Source of the DNA: Pollenia angustigena
Taxonomy: Eukaryota; Arthropoda; Insecta; Diptera; Polleniidae
Assembly: GCA_930367215.1 (NCBI GenBank)
Contig: OV884057.1
Span: 111,997,284-112,061,283 of the forward strand
Length of the DNA stretch: 64,000 bases
Direction: 5' to 3'
Shown: positions 11,474 through 23,619 of the stretch, piece after piece
Numbering within the stretch: the stretch's first letter is position 1
Layout: every line of letters begins with the position of its first letter
The notes under the pieces: model-generated
The model's input: the letters and a program-made list of their open reading frames with translations, nothing else
Databases searched by the model: none
Told to the model about the DNA's origin: nothing
Position numbers and translations under genes: made by a program

Positions 11474-12128
11474 TTAAGGAAAAAAATGCCAAAAGAAAAA
11501 ATATCAAAAAATAATCGTTTAAATAAGTGCGTTTTTGAGTCTTCAAAATAGAGGGAAAAGTACTTTTTTGCAAAGTTTACAAAAAGGTGTTTCATTTAAA
11601 AATTTCAAGTAAATCAGCACCTTCAAAGCCAGAAACACAGTCAATTTTAAACTGTGATACCAAAAAGAAAGAAAGTTCCATCTGTGATATATTTTATTTA
11701 TTTTATTTATTTTTGTGTTTTATGTGGTACTTATTGTATTGTCTAAGAACAAATTTATTTAAAATTATAATGTAAAGATTATATATTCAATAAAATTTAA
11801 ATCCCTGAGGAAGTTGAAAAAATCTCAACGAAACGTCGGAGGAGTAAAATCATGAATAAATAGTCTTTTATTTTTCATTTACTGTGACCTTGAAAGCCTG
11901 ATTTAGATATTTCTAAGAAAAAACAACATAATTATAGATAAGGTCAATAAAAATTATACTTAACAAAGATTTATGATTTATGAAAACGTTTCGCAAACTT
12001 TAATTTCAAGAAAATCAACTTTTGGGGATAAGATTAGCAAATTTAGTTTTGAATTGTATAATGCTCTGGTGTCTGCAGACATATGTACCTCTATATTAGC
12101 TAACCAACCAAAATTATAGATTTTTTTT

Positions 12129-13090
12129 AAACAAATATAACAATGAAACCATTCCTACGGAAACAACCCTTATAAAAACTTATATCGCCAAGTTGTTACA
12201 ACTATGTGACATTGTTGAAAGAATTAAGTGACATAATTTGTGGCTGTCTATCGACGAAGCAATGGACACTGAAGGACGTTTCGTTGTCTATGTAATTGGG
12301 ATCTTGAATGCAGAAGAAGAACAGAGTAAACACAATAGTTCGAACTTTCAAAGATTCAATTTCTCTTTTAAAATCCTTTAATAAAAGTAAAATGTTGCTC
12401 TACTTGACCTTTTTCTTTAGATATCTTACTCAAAAATGTTACATTTCATATGCTAAGCTCATGCCATGCATGAAAGTTTTTAAAGTCACCTTTGCGTTTC
12501 AACCATGTATAACAAGATGGGGTACCTGGTTGCAGGCAGTTGAGTATTATGCCAAAAATTTTGAAGAATTTAAAGATGTGGTAAATAATTTTAACGAAAA
12601 TAATGCAGTCGCGATAAAAAAGTAAACAATATTTTAAATGTACCTAATATAAAGGCTCAATTAGAATTTATACACTCCAACAATGGGTTTCTAGTCGAGA
12701 CAATAACCGAACTTCAGGGGTTTAAATCATTGAACACCTCGGTTAAACTCGTTGATGACGCTGTCACTAAAATAAGAAAAGTAGAAGGTCAAATCGGCGA
12801 ACAAATAAAAGCCAAAATTTATGCAGTTTTAAAAAAGAATGCCGGATTTAAAAAAGTTAAAGAAATTGGTATTATTTTTAATTTACCTTCCAGTAAAGAA
12901 CAAATTGTAGACAATGAATATTCTACAAAGGAGTTGACCACTTTTAAATATACACCTATTACATCCGTTGATGTCGAACGAACATTTTCAATGCTTAAAA
13001 CTGTTTTAAGACCAAATAGAATGAGTTTTACATTTGATAACTTAAAAAAAACTTATTTATTTATATATGTAAATATATTTTTATCTACAC
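12129..13090 (+). pseudogene. hAT (DUF659-type) transposase pseudogene of element C
   Basis: In order: an N-terminal stretch (IKTYIAKLLQLCDIVERI), the NLWLSIDEAMDTEGRFVVYV segment typical of DUF659-like hAT transposases, a CITRWGTWLQAVEYY segment containing the RW pair, and the C-terminal dimerisation motif SVDVERTFSMLKTVL. Frame changes occur around 12.31 and 12.63 kb, and an in-frame stop lies near 12.23 kb, so no full protein can be made. The N-terminal BED finger is not seen. Copy 1-287 overlaps its last quarter. Confidence 0.8.
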
Positions 13091-13330
13091 TCACAATATT
13101 ATTACAGTAACGGACTGTAGTTTATTTAATAAATATTCCGTTCAGTCATTTTTAAATAAATAAAGATTTAAAATTCCAAGCAAATTTATTTTTAACTGAT
13201 TCTAACAGTTATTCAAAAAACTAAGTGCATATTAATACGGATTTTCAGTTGCAGTTAATATTGTCCGTTGATTGAGTTAAATTCTTCTTTATGTTAAATT
13301 AAATAAAAATGTAACTTAAAGCAACGAAAA

Positions 13331-13576
13331 GTTCATTTAATTTTTACTGTCAAAAATTCAACCGCGAATTCCGTAAAAACAAATAAATATGCAGTTATTT
13401 TATAAAACTTTACTGTAAAAAATTTTAGTAAAATTTTAAAAAATAACTGAATATTAAATTGTTTTTACTGAATATGGTGTTGAATTTTTGACAGTAAAAT
13501 TTTACAAAATAACTGAATATTTATTTGATTTTACGGAATATGGTGTTGAATTTTTGACAGTAAAAATTAAATGAAC
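13331..13576. mobile_element. Palindromic MITE inside element C
   Basis: GTTCATTTAATTTTTACTGT at 13331 is mirrored exactly at the right end (13557-13576). The inverted repeat continues as CAAAAATTCAAC and then imperfectly for most of the element, with a partly duplicated block TTCAGTTATTTT inside. The corresponding region is absent from the copy at 1-287. Confidence 0.75.
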
Positions 13577-13982
13577 TATTTGTTAAAAATAAATGAAAAA
13601 TAAGTAGACCGGTTTTTAATCGAATTTTCATTTATTTTATATTACAATTTCAGTTAATTTTACGTACAGAATATTGTGATTGTACTACTACTTTTTAAAC
13701 TATGTTTTAAGTTTTTAAAACTGAATGAAATGTATTTATGTTTTTTTTTTTGTTAAATATGGTTAAATAAATATATTTTTAATGCATATTTTTTACTTTT
13801 ATTTTTGCATATTTTACGATTTTTATTGCATGTTTTATGCGCATATTTTGCCATTTTAAGTGCATGAACTTCCTTGCCCTGCTCAAAAGTATCAAATAAT
13901 CATAAGTTTTAAATTATTTAAAGGTAAATCATAACCACGACAACATTTACCCAACCTTTTGAGTCCAGATCTACAATAAAAA

Positions 13983-14270
13983 ACAAGTAAGAAAGAGTAG
14001 TCGGTTGAACCCGACTTTATGATACCCTACACCACATTAGAACCTTTGTACCAAATTTTATCAAATAATCTCTAAATTGCGACCTGTACTTTGCGCACAA
14101 GGCTTACATTTACAGCCAGCCAGCCGGACAAACATCGTTAATTCGACTCAGAAAGTGATTCTGAGTTAATCGGTATACGTAAAGGTGGGCTAAGGACCAA
14201 TATTTTAAGGTGTTACAGACATCAGCACAAACGCATAGTACCCTTTCCACTATTGTGGTGGTGGTTAAAA
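13983..14270 (+). repeat. Dispersed repeat R2
   Basis: AACAAGTAAGAAAGAGTAGTC at the start, then GATACCCTACACC, CAGCCAGCCGGAC, AAACATCGTTAATTCGACTC and AAAGGTGGGC. A second copy lies at 18779-19405. Non-coding. Confidence 0.6.
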
Positions 14271-15279
14271 TATTGTATTGTTATGGTAAAAATATTTACC
14301 TAATTGATAAAATCGAATTAACGGTTGCTTAATGTAACCTATTTCCCAAATTACTTTTAACGATGTTTACTTGGCTAAACACCGTCTGTCTCTACTTCAG
14401 CATTAGACCATGGAAGTGAGAGCAACTTTATAGTCAATTCTGAAATTTTTAAACAAAATTTTGTTACCGCCTGCATCCCTTTATTGAAATACTTGCAACC
14501 AGAAAGAAACAGCGATGTTTGTTATGATCGGTTTTATAAATTTAATAGTGGAATACTGTTCCTTTATTTTGAAAGATGTTTCTGCGTCGTAGTTTATAGC
14601 GATTTTCAACATTTGTAAAAGTTGTGATTTAAATTAAATGCGTTTTAATTGCTCAAAATGTTTATTTTACTTTTATAAATTTTTATAACAAAATAAAAAT
14701 TATTCTTTTTAAAGAAAAACGGCAAAAAAATTTTATGGCTAAACAAGTTGAAAAATGGCTTAAAAAAATGGCTAATGGCTAAACTCATCTTTTAATGGCT
14801 AAACAGGGTGAAAAATGGCTAAATCTAGCCACTAAATGGCTAAACTGGCAACACTGGCTATTTCCCAAAAAATGCTTACAACATTTTTTTTACTTTCTTA
14901 TCTCTATTTTGAGATGTGAATTGGTGTTGTAAATCTCTACCCTACAGAACTATTGCTAAATTTTTAGCACTGTTTGCATAATATACTAAGATATAACTAA
15001 AATATACTTAATTCGAATAAAGTGCAACGAACGAGAACGAGTTTTGCCTCTCACCTACACATATGTAAATAACTATATTAAAGCTCAATGCGGCACGTGT
15101 TAGAATTAAAATATTGAAATATCGCATTAAAAAAAAAGGTTTAAGGTCAAATAAGGACTAGTCTCATATAAATTTAGCACTAAGTTTAGAGTAGGAGTCG
15201 GAGTCCTACTTAAAAAATTTCAGCGGATGCAGTCGGAGTTATTACTTTTTCTTGACGACTCCACAGCCCTGGTTTGTAG

Positions 15280-16041
15280 GTCAGTGTATTACAAAAGATA
15301 TTTTAAAGAAACAATTTATTTAACGTTCTGCAATCAGCATCCCTTTAAAGGACATGGAAACGCATGCGCCAAATTTTTGCAGCATCTGTCAAAAATGTTA
15401 GAACACAAAAGTTTTCACTAAGACGGAGTCCCATTGAACAATAAAAATATATAAAGTATATAGAAATAAATAAGCTTAATTAATTTAAAATAAACCAACA
15501 ATTATTAAAAATAAAGAACCTTCTGCATTCACAGTGCCATTATCAAAAATGAAACAACAAATATTGAATCTCTAATTAAGATTTGCAGAAGATTTATTTA
15601 AAAAAATGCGTTTGTATGTCAAACGTAAAAGTGGAAATGGTGAACTTAACCTGAGTTACGAGTAGGTATTCCTTTTCACTTACAAAATGCTGTACGCTTT
15701 TAAGTATGTGTGTTTCCTTTTGTGCTTTCTGTGTTTGCTTAATGGATTATTTTTGTTTGTAATCGTAAAAAACAGGATGGATTTTAAAGTCTTAGGCAAA
15801 TACAAATTTGAATTATCATTAGATTTATTTATTCTTAAGAGATATATTCTAATAAAAAAAACAGTTGATTTTTTGCAGACATGGCAAGTTTTCATATAAA
15901 CAAATATATTTAAAATATGCAAATAAAATAGCCATGAAGATGTACTCTATAAGCTGTAATAAAATTTTGAGTGTTTAGTTAATTTTAAACTTAAAATATA
16001 GGCAAAGAGGCTTAAAGTAAAATAAATATTTTATAAATTTA
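15280..16041. other. Intergenic, no convincing gene
   Basis: A 70-codon frame at 15687-15899 starts with a hydrophobic stretch, but the mirror strand is equally open and no domain or splice context supports it. Otherwise the stretch is AT-rich DNA. Confidence 0.4.
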
Positions 16042-16070
16042 CTAGCAAGCCCCTGCACACTTCGGAGTGC
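16042..16070 (-). other. Helitron 3' terminus (hairpin plus CTAG)
   Basis: On the minus strand GCACTCCGAAGTGTGC forms a hairpin with one mismatch. Nine bases later comes CTAG at 16045-16042, followed by T. A short hairpin about ten bases from a CTRR end, inserted before T, is the Helitron 3' signature. Confidence 0.7.
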
Positions 16071-16365
16071 AAAAAAGAAAATAAGAAATCAATTCGAATT
16101 CATTTAAATCAGTGATAAATAGTTTTTATTGTAATGCTCTGTGGTACACAACATTTCTGGTTTTTCCATTTTCGGTTGCGAACGCGCGAGCAGGCTTCAT
16201 ACAACTGTCCAATTGAGAAAACTGGATACTCTAAATTCACTCCACAAATTCCTAATGATTGACATTGCGCCTAATTAATAGTAGCCGCAAACCCAAGCCA
16301 AACAGGAAACTGAAGTCGTTTGAATTCAAATGGCATAGCAGACGGAATCATTGGGATGCGTTGAA

Positions 16366-16644
16366 CACTGAAAAAATTTTCTTCACAGATTCAATGAAAT
16401 TTACATTAAAATTCAACCTATGTAACCCTTCATTGGATTAATGAAGGATTAATAAAATCAATGACAAAATTTTCATTGATTTTATGAATTCTCATTGAAA
16501 AAATGGATAAATTAAACGTTTGTCATTAAACTAATGCAAAATTTTCATTGATTTTATGAAACATTTCATTAATTCAATGAAAGGTTACATAGGTTGAATT
16601 TTAATGTAAATTTCATTGGATCTGTGAAGAAAATTTTTTCAGTG
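16366..16644. mobile_element. MITE with TIRs of about 60 bp inside the Pif1 remnant
   Basis: CACTGAAAAAATTTTCTTCA at 16366 is mirrored at the right end, ending CAGTG at 16644. The arms also share GAATTTTAATGTAAATTTCA. It splits the helicase remnant between the segments GEDLFI and RIPMIP. Confidence 0.75.
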
Positions 16645-17115
16645 AATGAATAAATCTTCGCCTTTGAATTTTCCAGTTAAAACAGTAGCTTAAATTGCAT
16701 AAGCCATCAACCTTTTAATAGCAGGTCTTGTGCCATTACACAAACGGGGTTGATTGATATTGCGAAGCATAATAATAGTGACTCCAACTTTCAATTGGAG
16801 ATTATGCGTTAATATCATCGGCATGACGGGCAATGTTTGCCTAAAATCGCCGGACAATAAAATCAAGGCAACACCAAACAACTCTGAATTACCTCGAAGG
16901 TCTTTCATTGTTCTTTACTGTTGAATTTCTTATTCGCCATAGTGCATTCATCCAAATAATGATACCGCAACGTTTCAATAATTTTGTCGTTCCAGATGTT
17001 TTTGAAACGTTACATGTGGGAGTTTCATTAATTTGGTAATTCAATGGCAATTTCAAAGCAGAATGTGCTGTGCGACCACCATCTCATAAAGTGGCTGCAA
17101 TGCCAGAAGACGCCT

Positions 17116-17239
17116 TTCAGTTTCTCATAATATTTACTTAAATTTGCAACATTTTCATGCACGAAAAAATACATGTTTCGAAATGAAAGCAGTGTTCACT
17201 TAAATGGCTATAACTTATGAAGATGTGATTTACAATACC
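17116..17239. other. Short spacer
   Basis: Nothing recognised. Confidence 0.3.
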
Positions 17240-17242
17240 TAA

Positions 17243-18475
17243 AGGTACGTTCAGACTAATGAAATATTTGACAAAAATATTTGTTCTGATATTTGCTTCA
17301 AACTGTGTGAAACAAAAAAATATTTTGTTTAATGTTCACACTAAGCTCAAATATTTGACAATTTTTGTTTGTTAAAACAGTTGGAAAATAGTGTCAAATA
17401 AAATAAATGAAATCATGTTTGCCATGCGTTCAGAATTAGACAAATATTTGCATCAAATAATTATTTAACGAAAGTGTTCAAAAATCCAAATATATTTCAC
17501 AAATAGTAAAAATTGCCAAATTAGCGGAAATTTGCTAATAGCGGTATGATAGCAAAGCCTAATAGTTACTTAAAATCGTTAAAGCTGTAAAGATTCACGG
17601 GAGAAATCGCTTCTTCGCGAGCATGGCTGAAATTCGCGAAAAATTGCAAACTTGAAAATCGTTAAAAAAAAACAAATTGTCGAAAATAGCAAAAAAAAAA
17701 AAAATGTTTTTTGCAAAATAAGCGAAAATTTTTAAAATTTTAAACAAGCCATAAAATTGATTAAAAGTCCCTAAAAGTATAAGGAATGGCAAAAATTCGG
17801 TAAAAATTGGCGGAAATTTGCTAAACGCGGCATGATAGCAAAGCTTAATAGTTATTAAAAATCGTTAAATCTGCAAAGAATCACAGAAAGAAATCGCTTC
17901 TATCACGAACATGGCTAAAATTCGCGAAAAATTGCAAACTTCAAAACAAACCATAAAATTTATTTGAAATCGCTTAATCGGTTAAAAAATACAAAATTTC
18001 GGGTAAAACCAAAAAAAAAAAAATTCCAAAAATAGCGAAAATTAAGTTTAAGATTTTAAACAAAACCTTAAAATAAATTAACAGTGCCTAAAACTATAAG
18101 GAATGGCCAAAATTCTATAAAAATTACTAAATTAGCGGAAATTCGCAAAAATTAGTTATAAAAAATCTTTAAAACTGTAAAGAATCCGAAAAATTACAAG
18201 AAAATTTGGTTCTATAGGTAACATAGCTAAAATTATTTGTCGTTGTTTGCTCTTACAATTTTTTTGTAATATCAAATAAATGTTTGTTCTAAAACTACTA
18301 AAATATTTGATTTTTTGTGTTCACATTGGACAAATATTTGTTTGCCGGCAAATACTTTTATTTGCTCAAAATCAGCTGTTATTTTATTTGACACTCAAAA
18401 ATATTTTGTGTTCACACTACGTTAGTAAAATATTTGATGTTTGCTATCAAATATTTCATCAGTCTGAACGTACCT
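17243..18475. mobile_element. PIF-like non-autonomous element, TAA duplication
   Basis: TIRs AGGTACGTTCAGACT and AGTCTGAACGTACCT (about 30 bp in all) are flanked by TAA at 17240-17242 and 18476-18478. AAATATTTG words crowd both ends. The centre holds three diverged copies of a block of about 285 bp (AGCGGWAATTTGC, ATGATAGCAAAG, AATCGCTTC) that also occurs in the hAT at 26041-27073. No gene. Confidence 0.7.
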
Positions 18476-18778
18476 TAAGTAGCTAAATTAAAGTAATGGT
18501 TTGACTTAAATCGAATTGTAACGAATTTAAAAACTAATTGAATTTCAGTTTTTCAAAATATTAAGTCAAATTCGAAAAATTTCCATGCAAAAAAAATACA
18601 TGTTTCGGAATGAATGCAGTGTTCACTAAAATGGGTATAACTGATGAACCAATACACATTTGAAGACCGTTGATACATAAAAACCTTGGTATTGACGTCA
18701 CTTTCCACGTGAACTTTTCAGAGCACATCAATGACTAACACAATGCAACTTTTGTTATATAGTATGTAGATAAACCAT
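18476..18778. other. Spacer, nothing recognised
   Basis: AT-rich spacer containing ATGCAGTGTTCACT, also found near 17190, and no gene. Confidence 0.3.
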
Positions 18779-19405
18779 ATAATACCCTACACCGCAGTAA
18801 AAGAACAACTTTTTGCATGTTTTCCCTATTTGGGACCCATGGACAATCATGGATCCGCCAGAACGAAAATATGTCACTGAGTTTAAGATTCATATAAAAG
18901 TTCTCTGTACCGAATAATATTTAGATAGCTTCATCTATATGAAGTTTGTTAATCTTTAAGTGATTTTAGGAAGGGGGTTTATATGGGACCCACCAGTTCA
19001 GCATTCTCTCATGCCAAAGTAGCTATCGTACAAGTGAATTTCTATGTCAATACTAACATTTATAATGAAACCATGGCATTTTAAGCTATTTTTGGGAGTA
19101 GTATTTATATGGAGCTATGGTCAAATATGGAACGATTATAATAAAATTTGATAAGATAATTTTGATTGCAATAAAAAGAATATGGTTTATGGGCACAAAG
19201 ACTCATTATTGACCGATTCGCTCGAAATTTCATCAAATTATCTCTATAATTACGACCTGTACTTTGCGCACAAGGTTTACAAGGACAGCCAGCCGGACGG
19301 ACATCGTAAGATCGACTCAGAAAGTGATTTGAGTCGATTGGTATACTTAAAGGTGGGCCCAAATGCATAGTACCCCATGCACTATTGTGGGGGGGGGGGG
19401 GTATA
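18779..19405 (+). repeat. Dispersed repeat R2, long copy
   Basis: ATACCCTACACCGCAGT at the start; CAGCCAGCCGGACGGACATC, CGACTCAGAAAGTGATT and CTTAAAGGTGGGC near the end match 13983-14270. It finishes at a G homopolymer (about 13 G) followed by TATAAAAA. Confidence 0.65.
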
Positions 19406-19911
19406 AAAAAAATCGCGGCTTTTAAAAACGATTTTTTGCTCTCGTGAATAATTATTATTTTGTTACTTACAACATTATTCGCTTTATTCAATTCATTGTA
19501 GACAGAAAGAAACTTGTGTCTAACATCTGGATACTGTCGATATATCTTACTTTCTAGTTTTGCTGGTAAAGTTTTCATTTACTTAATTTGTTTTTTTTTT
19601 TTTTGTAGTTATGAGAACAACCTTGTAAATTTCAGATTTACTCTCTCGTTGCAAGTTTCTGCTAGTAAAGTAAATGAGCACACCGGGAAATAATAATGTT
19701 GTTAAAAATTATTTTACACTAACTATTGTCTGTCCCTGCCAGGCAGGAAGAAAAACTACTTTAAGGTAAGCTCCAACGTCAGTCAGGTCTTAGCTTCATT
19801 GATCTTAAGGGCGCTTCAAAACTGACTGAAATGTAAAATAACAAAATTTTGTCACACCTCTTTACCTCTCAATTCACCGCCCGTAGTCCAAAAATCTTAG
19901 ACCCGACTAGG
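19406..19911. other. Intergenic, nothing recognised
   Basis: Mixed-composition DNA. The open frames here lack domain signal. Confidence 0.35.
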
Positions 19912-21264
19912 GGAGACTGGGGCAGCTTCGGCACTAGGGTACATTCGTCAATGACGTTTTCGATATGATGCACTTATTTTACATCACTAACTATTTATTT
20001 AAATGTATCGAAAATCAAAATAAATAACTCCCGCAAAGTTTGTCATCTCTAGCTTACCAACTGAAAAAGCTACACGTGTTTAAGTGTTTTCCAAGTGTTT
20101 TTGTAATATTTTGATTCTATTTCGTAAGAATTTTGTATTTGAAAATTATCAATATTTAAAATAAAAAAAATTACAAACCAACATTAATAGTTGTGCTAGT
20201 TTCCTAAAAAATAAATTAAATCTAAATCTTTGTTGAAGAATAAAAGAAGAAAAAAAAAGAAAATAGTGTAAATAGTGCTTTCGGGGTAGATTCGGCATTT
20301 TTAATTGGGGCACATTCGGCCTAGTCAAACTTGGTCGATATAAAGTCAATTTATCAAGTTACTGAGATTACTAAAACTCTTGACGACTGCATCTCAATAA
20401 TAAACTTCCTTCGGATGCTTGATCTCTATTTGTTAAGCCTGAAAATGAAAATATTTCGCTAGCTCTATGGGCCGAAATAAAACTTAAGTTACTAATTCCA
20501 AGAAATGTGTTTATTTTTCATTAACTTTATTCATGTAATAAAAAATAAATGGTATCTAATTTTATTTTTTATGGAGTTTTTAATAAACAACTGCCCAGTA
20601 AAAAATGGAGCTTCCAACGAAGCAGGTTTGTAAGGGAGAAACATAAGAGTTGCGCTTACCATTGCGCATACGGAAGACATGAATTTTATATGGCGAGTTC
20701 CCACTTTGAAGCAATACATTTTTGACACATGAAGCGCATTATTCAGCGCATAAAAAAATGTTGGATGTAACGATCAGCTTTACACACTGAATGTTTTGAT
20801 ACAGTTATTTTTTAGTATTCTCCCTTACAAACCTGCTTCTTAGTAAGGGAATGCCGTAGCACTTGAAATGTTATTTTTTTTTATAAAAGTTGTTGAGAGT
20901 TTTATCACTTACTTTACTGCATTTCTGTATGTCTTATTGCGTAGCGCATAATTCTGCGCTTATTTTTTTAAATGTACCATTAGTGCTTTGCAATATGATA
21001 AAATTTTTTATTGGGTGCCTAGTCGACGGATGTGCTCCGTCAAATGCTGAATCTACCCCGGCGTGGGGCACATTCAGCGAAAATTACTTTTTTTACTAAT
21101 TCTCAAAAAAATAACAAATACTCAGTATTCACAAAATTATGTACTTATATTTTATTATTCAATATCCAAGGTCAACAACACGCGATACAATTTTTAAATC
21201 TGTTGAATACATTCTTATATACAGGGCTTCAAAAAAAAAGTGCCGAAGCTGCCCCAGTCACCTC
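19912..21264. mobile_element. TIR element, ends ACTGGGGCAGCTTCGGCAC
   Basis: ACTGGGGCAGCTTCGGCAC near 19916 is mirrored by GTGCCGAAGCTGCCCCAGT at 21240-21258. The related words GGGGTAGATTCGGC and GGGGCACATTC recur inside (20.28 and 21.06 kb). A nested palindrome, AGCAGGTTTGTAAGGGAGAA near 20620 and its complement near 20820, suggests a second element within. There is no transposase and I cannot assign a superfamily. Confidence 0.6.
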
Positions 21265-21597
21265 TACTTCAGGCTATGCGCTATTGTTAGGAATATATGC
21301 TATGTCATTAGGGGACTTTAATATTTTTTTTATTTTGCTACGCCGCTTTTTCCTCTTCACTCTCCGTCCAGAGCCCAATAATCAGGCTACGTTAGAATTT
21401 GGTGTTTTACTATATGCATGCCAATTTTCAGCTTTACAGCCCGGGCTAAAAAAGCTCTGGATAGACAAAAGAGAGGAACACACAAATAAGGAACTTATTT
21501 ATATACCCTGAAGGAAACCTGGGTGCAAGTGTCTCCAAGTCGACTATATTGTCAATGAAGTGTCTACACTACATTACATTTGCAACTATATTTTGCT
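21265..21597. other. Spacer, nothing recognised
   Basis: No supported gene or repeat. Confidence 0.3.
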
Positions 21598-21601
21598 TTA
21601 A

Positions 21602-23332
21602 CCCATTATTGGCCGCTACCATAAAACGCAGGAATTTTTTAAATCCCTTGCAGGGAGGTGCTTTTGAGACTTCAATTAAGAATATTTTTCCCAAAATTTT
21701 ATCTCCCGATTTGTAGTTCTCTTTATATGGACTGGTCGAAAAATCGACCAATGGCCGAAGACATTAAAAAAAGTTTTTTTTATTTTTTATTGTAAAAAAT
21801 ATTTCTTAAGGCTTAATTTATAGGAATTTATTAAAAAATGTTTTTTTTTAAATCTTAATGAAAGCCTTTTTAAATGCGGCTATCAGCGCAGAAGTGGTGT
21901 AACCCCAGACTACTTGTTATGAGATAATAAGAAGTTTACACTTCTCTTGGTTGTAACGGCCTGGCAAAAGCTATGTTTCTAGAGCCATCTGTTTTGGATA
22001 CAAATAGTTGGCTTACTCGACTATAAAGAACATATCTAACACCAGAACCGAACTATGCGCTTCTAACCTCAAATATATAAATTTTCGCATGTAAATATGC
22101 AAAGTGTGTGTCTAAAAATTGAGTTGATTATGGCAAAGTAAGGAGTATGAGTAAAAAAGAGTTACATAAGCACCACGATGCGACACTTTTTAAGGTCTCC
22201 CTTCCCGTGACTTTGAGTATAAACCAATGGTTGGACCGGAGTCTTGATTCCAGGGGCTAATGACTACTCTGGTACCAGATAGGTCTCTGGTCAGTCGCGA
22301 TCTGGAGAAATATGTCAACTTTTAACTACGCCAACTACCCGATTTGCCCAGAGGAAGTAACATAACAAGATGGCATATCCTTCAAATGTTTTCACATATC
22401 CTTTGGGTATTTAGGAAAATATAAAAATGTTAAGTGTTAAACTGTATTGTGACTTCAGGTCGAAAACCAATTTATGAAAGAGCGACATTGTCATGAAAGC
22501 TGACACCATCCATATCATGATTATACTCCTGCATTGCTTTTGGATGTAAAATACCGCTTAACATTAGCCATTGGTGCTACTGAGGAGTTATTGATTATTA
22601 CATTGGCTACAGCGCTGTTATTCCCACGCTTATTCAATAAATATATGAGATGATAAGAAAAATTTGTCAAAAAAAAAAAAAAAAACTATGTATATGACAA
22701 TCGGGATCAGGTACGTTAACTATCCAATAACAACAGAACAGTTTGAGCTACCATATAATTTGAAGAATAAATCTTCACTTTGGCAGCATATGCAAAATGC
22801 TTTAAATCCAGTCCGGATTGGTTTTCTCATAAACTGCATTAAATTGTTATTGGGAACATCAACAAGTTGGCGACCTTTGACAAAACAATATGTTGTTCCT
22901 TGGCGACTATTATCTGAATCTGAACCGATTGCGAATTAGTGATAAGGTATTGTAGTGCTTCCGGCCAGTGGTCGATTTTTCGACCACCAAAGATTATGTG
23001 CATTTATAAGTCAGAAAACTTATCAACTTCAAATTGATTTTTGTCGATTCTTATAATATATTATTTATGCTTTAGAAATAATGAAAAACAAAATATTTAA
23101 TTTTATATTTTTTAATAAATTTTTTAAATGGAAAAATGTGTCAAAAATGGGCTTTTTTAATCCTTTTACCAAAATTTTATAAAGTCTTTAAAAAATCAAT
23201 TTGTTAATAATATATTAAAAATCATTTCAGATTTTATTTTTGTGAAAACAGATCAAAAAAATTATAGTAAACTTTAAAGATATACGCTAGTAAAGGTACT
23301 GGTCGAAAAATCGACCGGTGGCATAAGATGGG
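21602..23332. mobile_element. piggyBac-like non-autonomous element
   Basis: Ends CCCATTATTGGCC and GGCATAAGATGGG are flanked exactly by TTAA at 21598-21601 and 23333-23336. The hairpin word GGTCGA-N4-TCGACC occurs three times (about 21734, 22970 and 23300). A short E-family element lies inside at 21879-22070. The ends are only partly alike and I see no convincing transposase, so the family rests mainly on TTAA plus CCC..GGG. Confidence 0.55.
21879..22070. mobile_element. E-family element, internally deleted copy
   Basis: GGCTATCAGCGCAGAAGTGG at the start, GCCATCTGTTTTGGATACAA and CATATCTAACACCAGAACCG in the body match 43796-45207. It ends near TGCGCTTCTAACCTC, a decayed copy of the right TIR. 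Confidence 0.65.
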
Positions 23333-23336
23333 TTAA

Positions 23337-23619
23337 TACGAAAAATATTTTATCAAAAACAACTGAGAAGTACAATTCCTCTAAAAATTTAAGAAATAAT
23401 AAAAAAAGATTTTTATGATTTCGTATTCCTACAAAAAGTGTAGACTATTTTTACTAAAATGTACTAGCGATTCTCGGGTTCCAATGTCTACATATTATTA
23501 TAAGTATTTACCTTTTTTGATTAATCTAAATAGTTGTTACAGTTTTCTATATACAGGCTTTCAAGGTCATTAATTTAATGTAAATAAAAGATTATTTATT
23601 TCATTATCAATAATTTTTA
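23337..23619. other. Spacer, nothing recognised
   Basis: AT-rich, no supported gene. Confidence 0.3.

Larger units (their letters stand above)
9275..13881 (+). mobile_element. hAT element C, inside B, with transposase remnant
   Basis: TIRs CAGGGCAAGGGACTTCATGC and the complement of CATGAACTTCCTTGCCCTG lie inside flanks CTCATAAG (9267-9274) and CTCAAAAG (13882-13889), 7 of 8 matching. Subterminal TGCATATTTT words cluster at 9390-9480 and 13780-13860. A decayed hAT transposase of the same orientation lies at 12129-13090. A piggyBac (9963-11473) and a MITE (13331-13576) are inserted in it. Fragments of the same family lie at 1-287 and 38585-38680. Confidence 0.85.
8983..14856. mobile_element. 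hAT element B, inside A
   Basis: The ends are CAGTGTTGCCAAAAC and CTGGCAACACTG. Flanks GGTATTTC (8975-8982) and GCTATTTC (14857-14864) differ at one of 8 bases. Both ends carry repeated AAATGGCTAAA words (8.99-9.07 kb and 14.72-14.85 kb), likely subterminal motifs. A 48-bp block is duplicated at about 9070-9165. It has no recognisable transposase and contains element C and an R2 repeat. Confidence 0.8.
8907..15271. mobile_element. hAT element A, outermost of a four-level nest
   Basis: The left end CAGGGCTGTGGAGTCGGAG and right end GACGACTCCACAGCCCTG form TIRs. They are flanked by the perfect 8-bp duplication GTTTGTAG at 8899-8906 and 15272-15279. Eight-base duplications and CAG..CTG ends define hAT. 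Its own DNA is only about 8907-8982 plus 14865-15271; the rest is element B and its contents. No transposase of its own is visible, so it is probably a non-autonomous element. Confidence 0.85.
16042..17115 (-). pseudogene. Helitron remnant with Pif1-like helicase pieces
   Basis: Minus-strand translation from about 17115 gives SSGIAATL*DGGRTAHSAL, then NETPTCNVSK, then LRGNSELFG and LILLSGDFRQTLPV (a Walker-B-side motif of Pif1), then LRNINQPRLCNGTR. After a MITE at 16366-16644 come RIPMIPSAMPFEFKRLQFPV and GQLYEACSRV. These follow the Pif1 helicase order found in Helitron RepHel proteins; the Rep domain and the ATP-binding loop are missing. Internal stops, a deletion after LPVMP and the MITE show it is dead. 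The remnant ends in a Helitron-type 3' terminus at 16042. Confidence 0.8.

Noticed and set aside
15687..15899. 70-codon frame with a hydrophobic start, possible secreted peptide
   Set aside because: The opposite strand is equally open, the composition is low-complexity AT, and there is no splice, polyadenylation or family signal.
22664..22939. Open frame of about 90 codons in the piggyBac-like element
   Set aside because: It starts in an A-run and lacks piggyBac transposase motifs such as the FDN/GGVD segments; not called as a gene.
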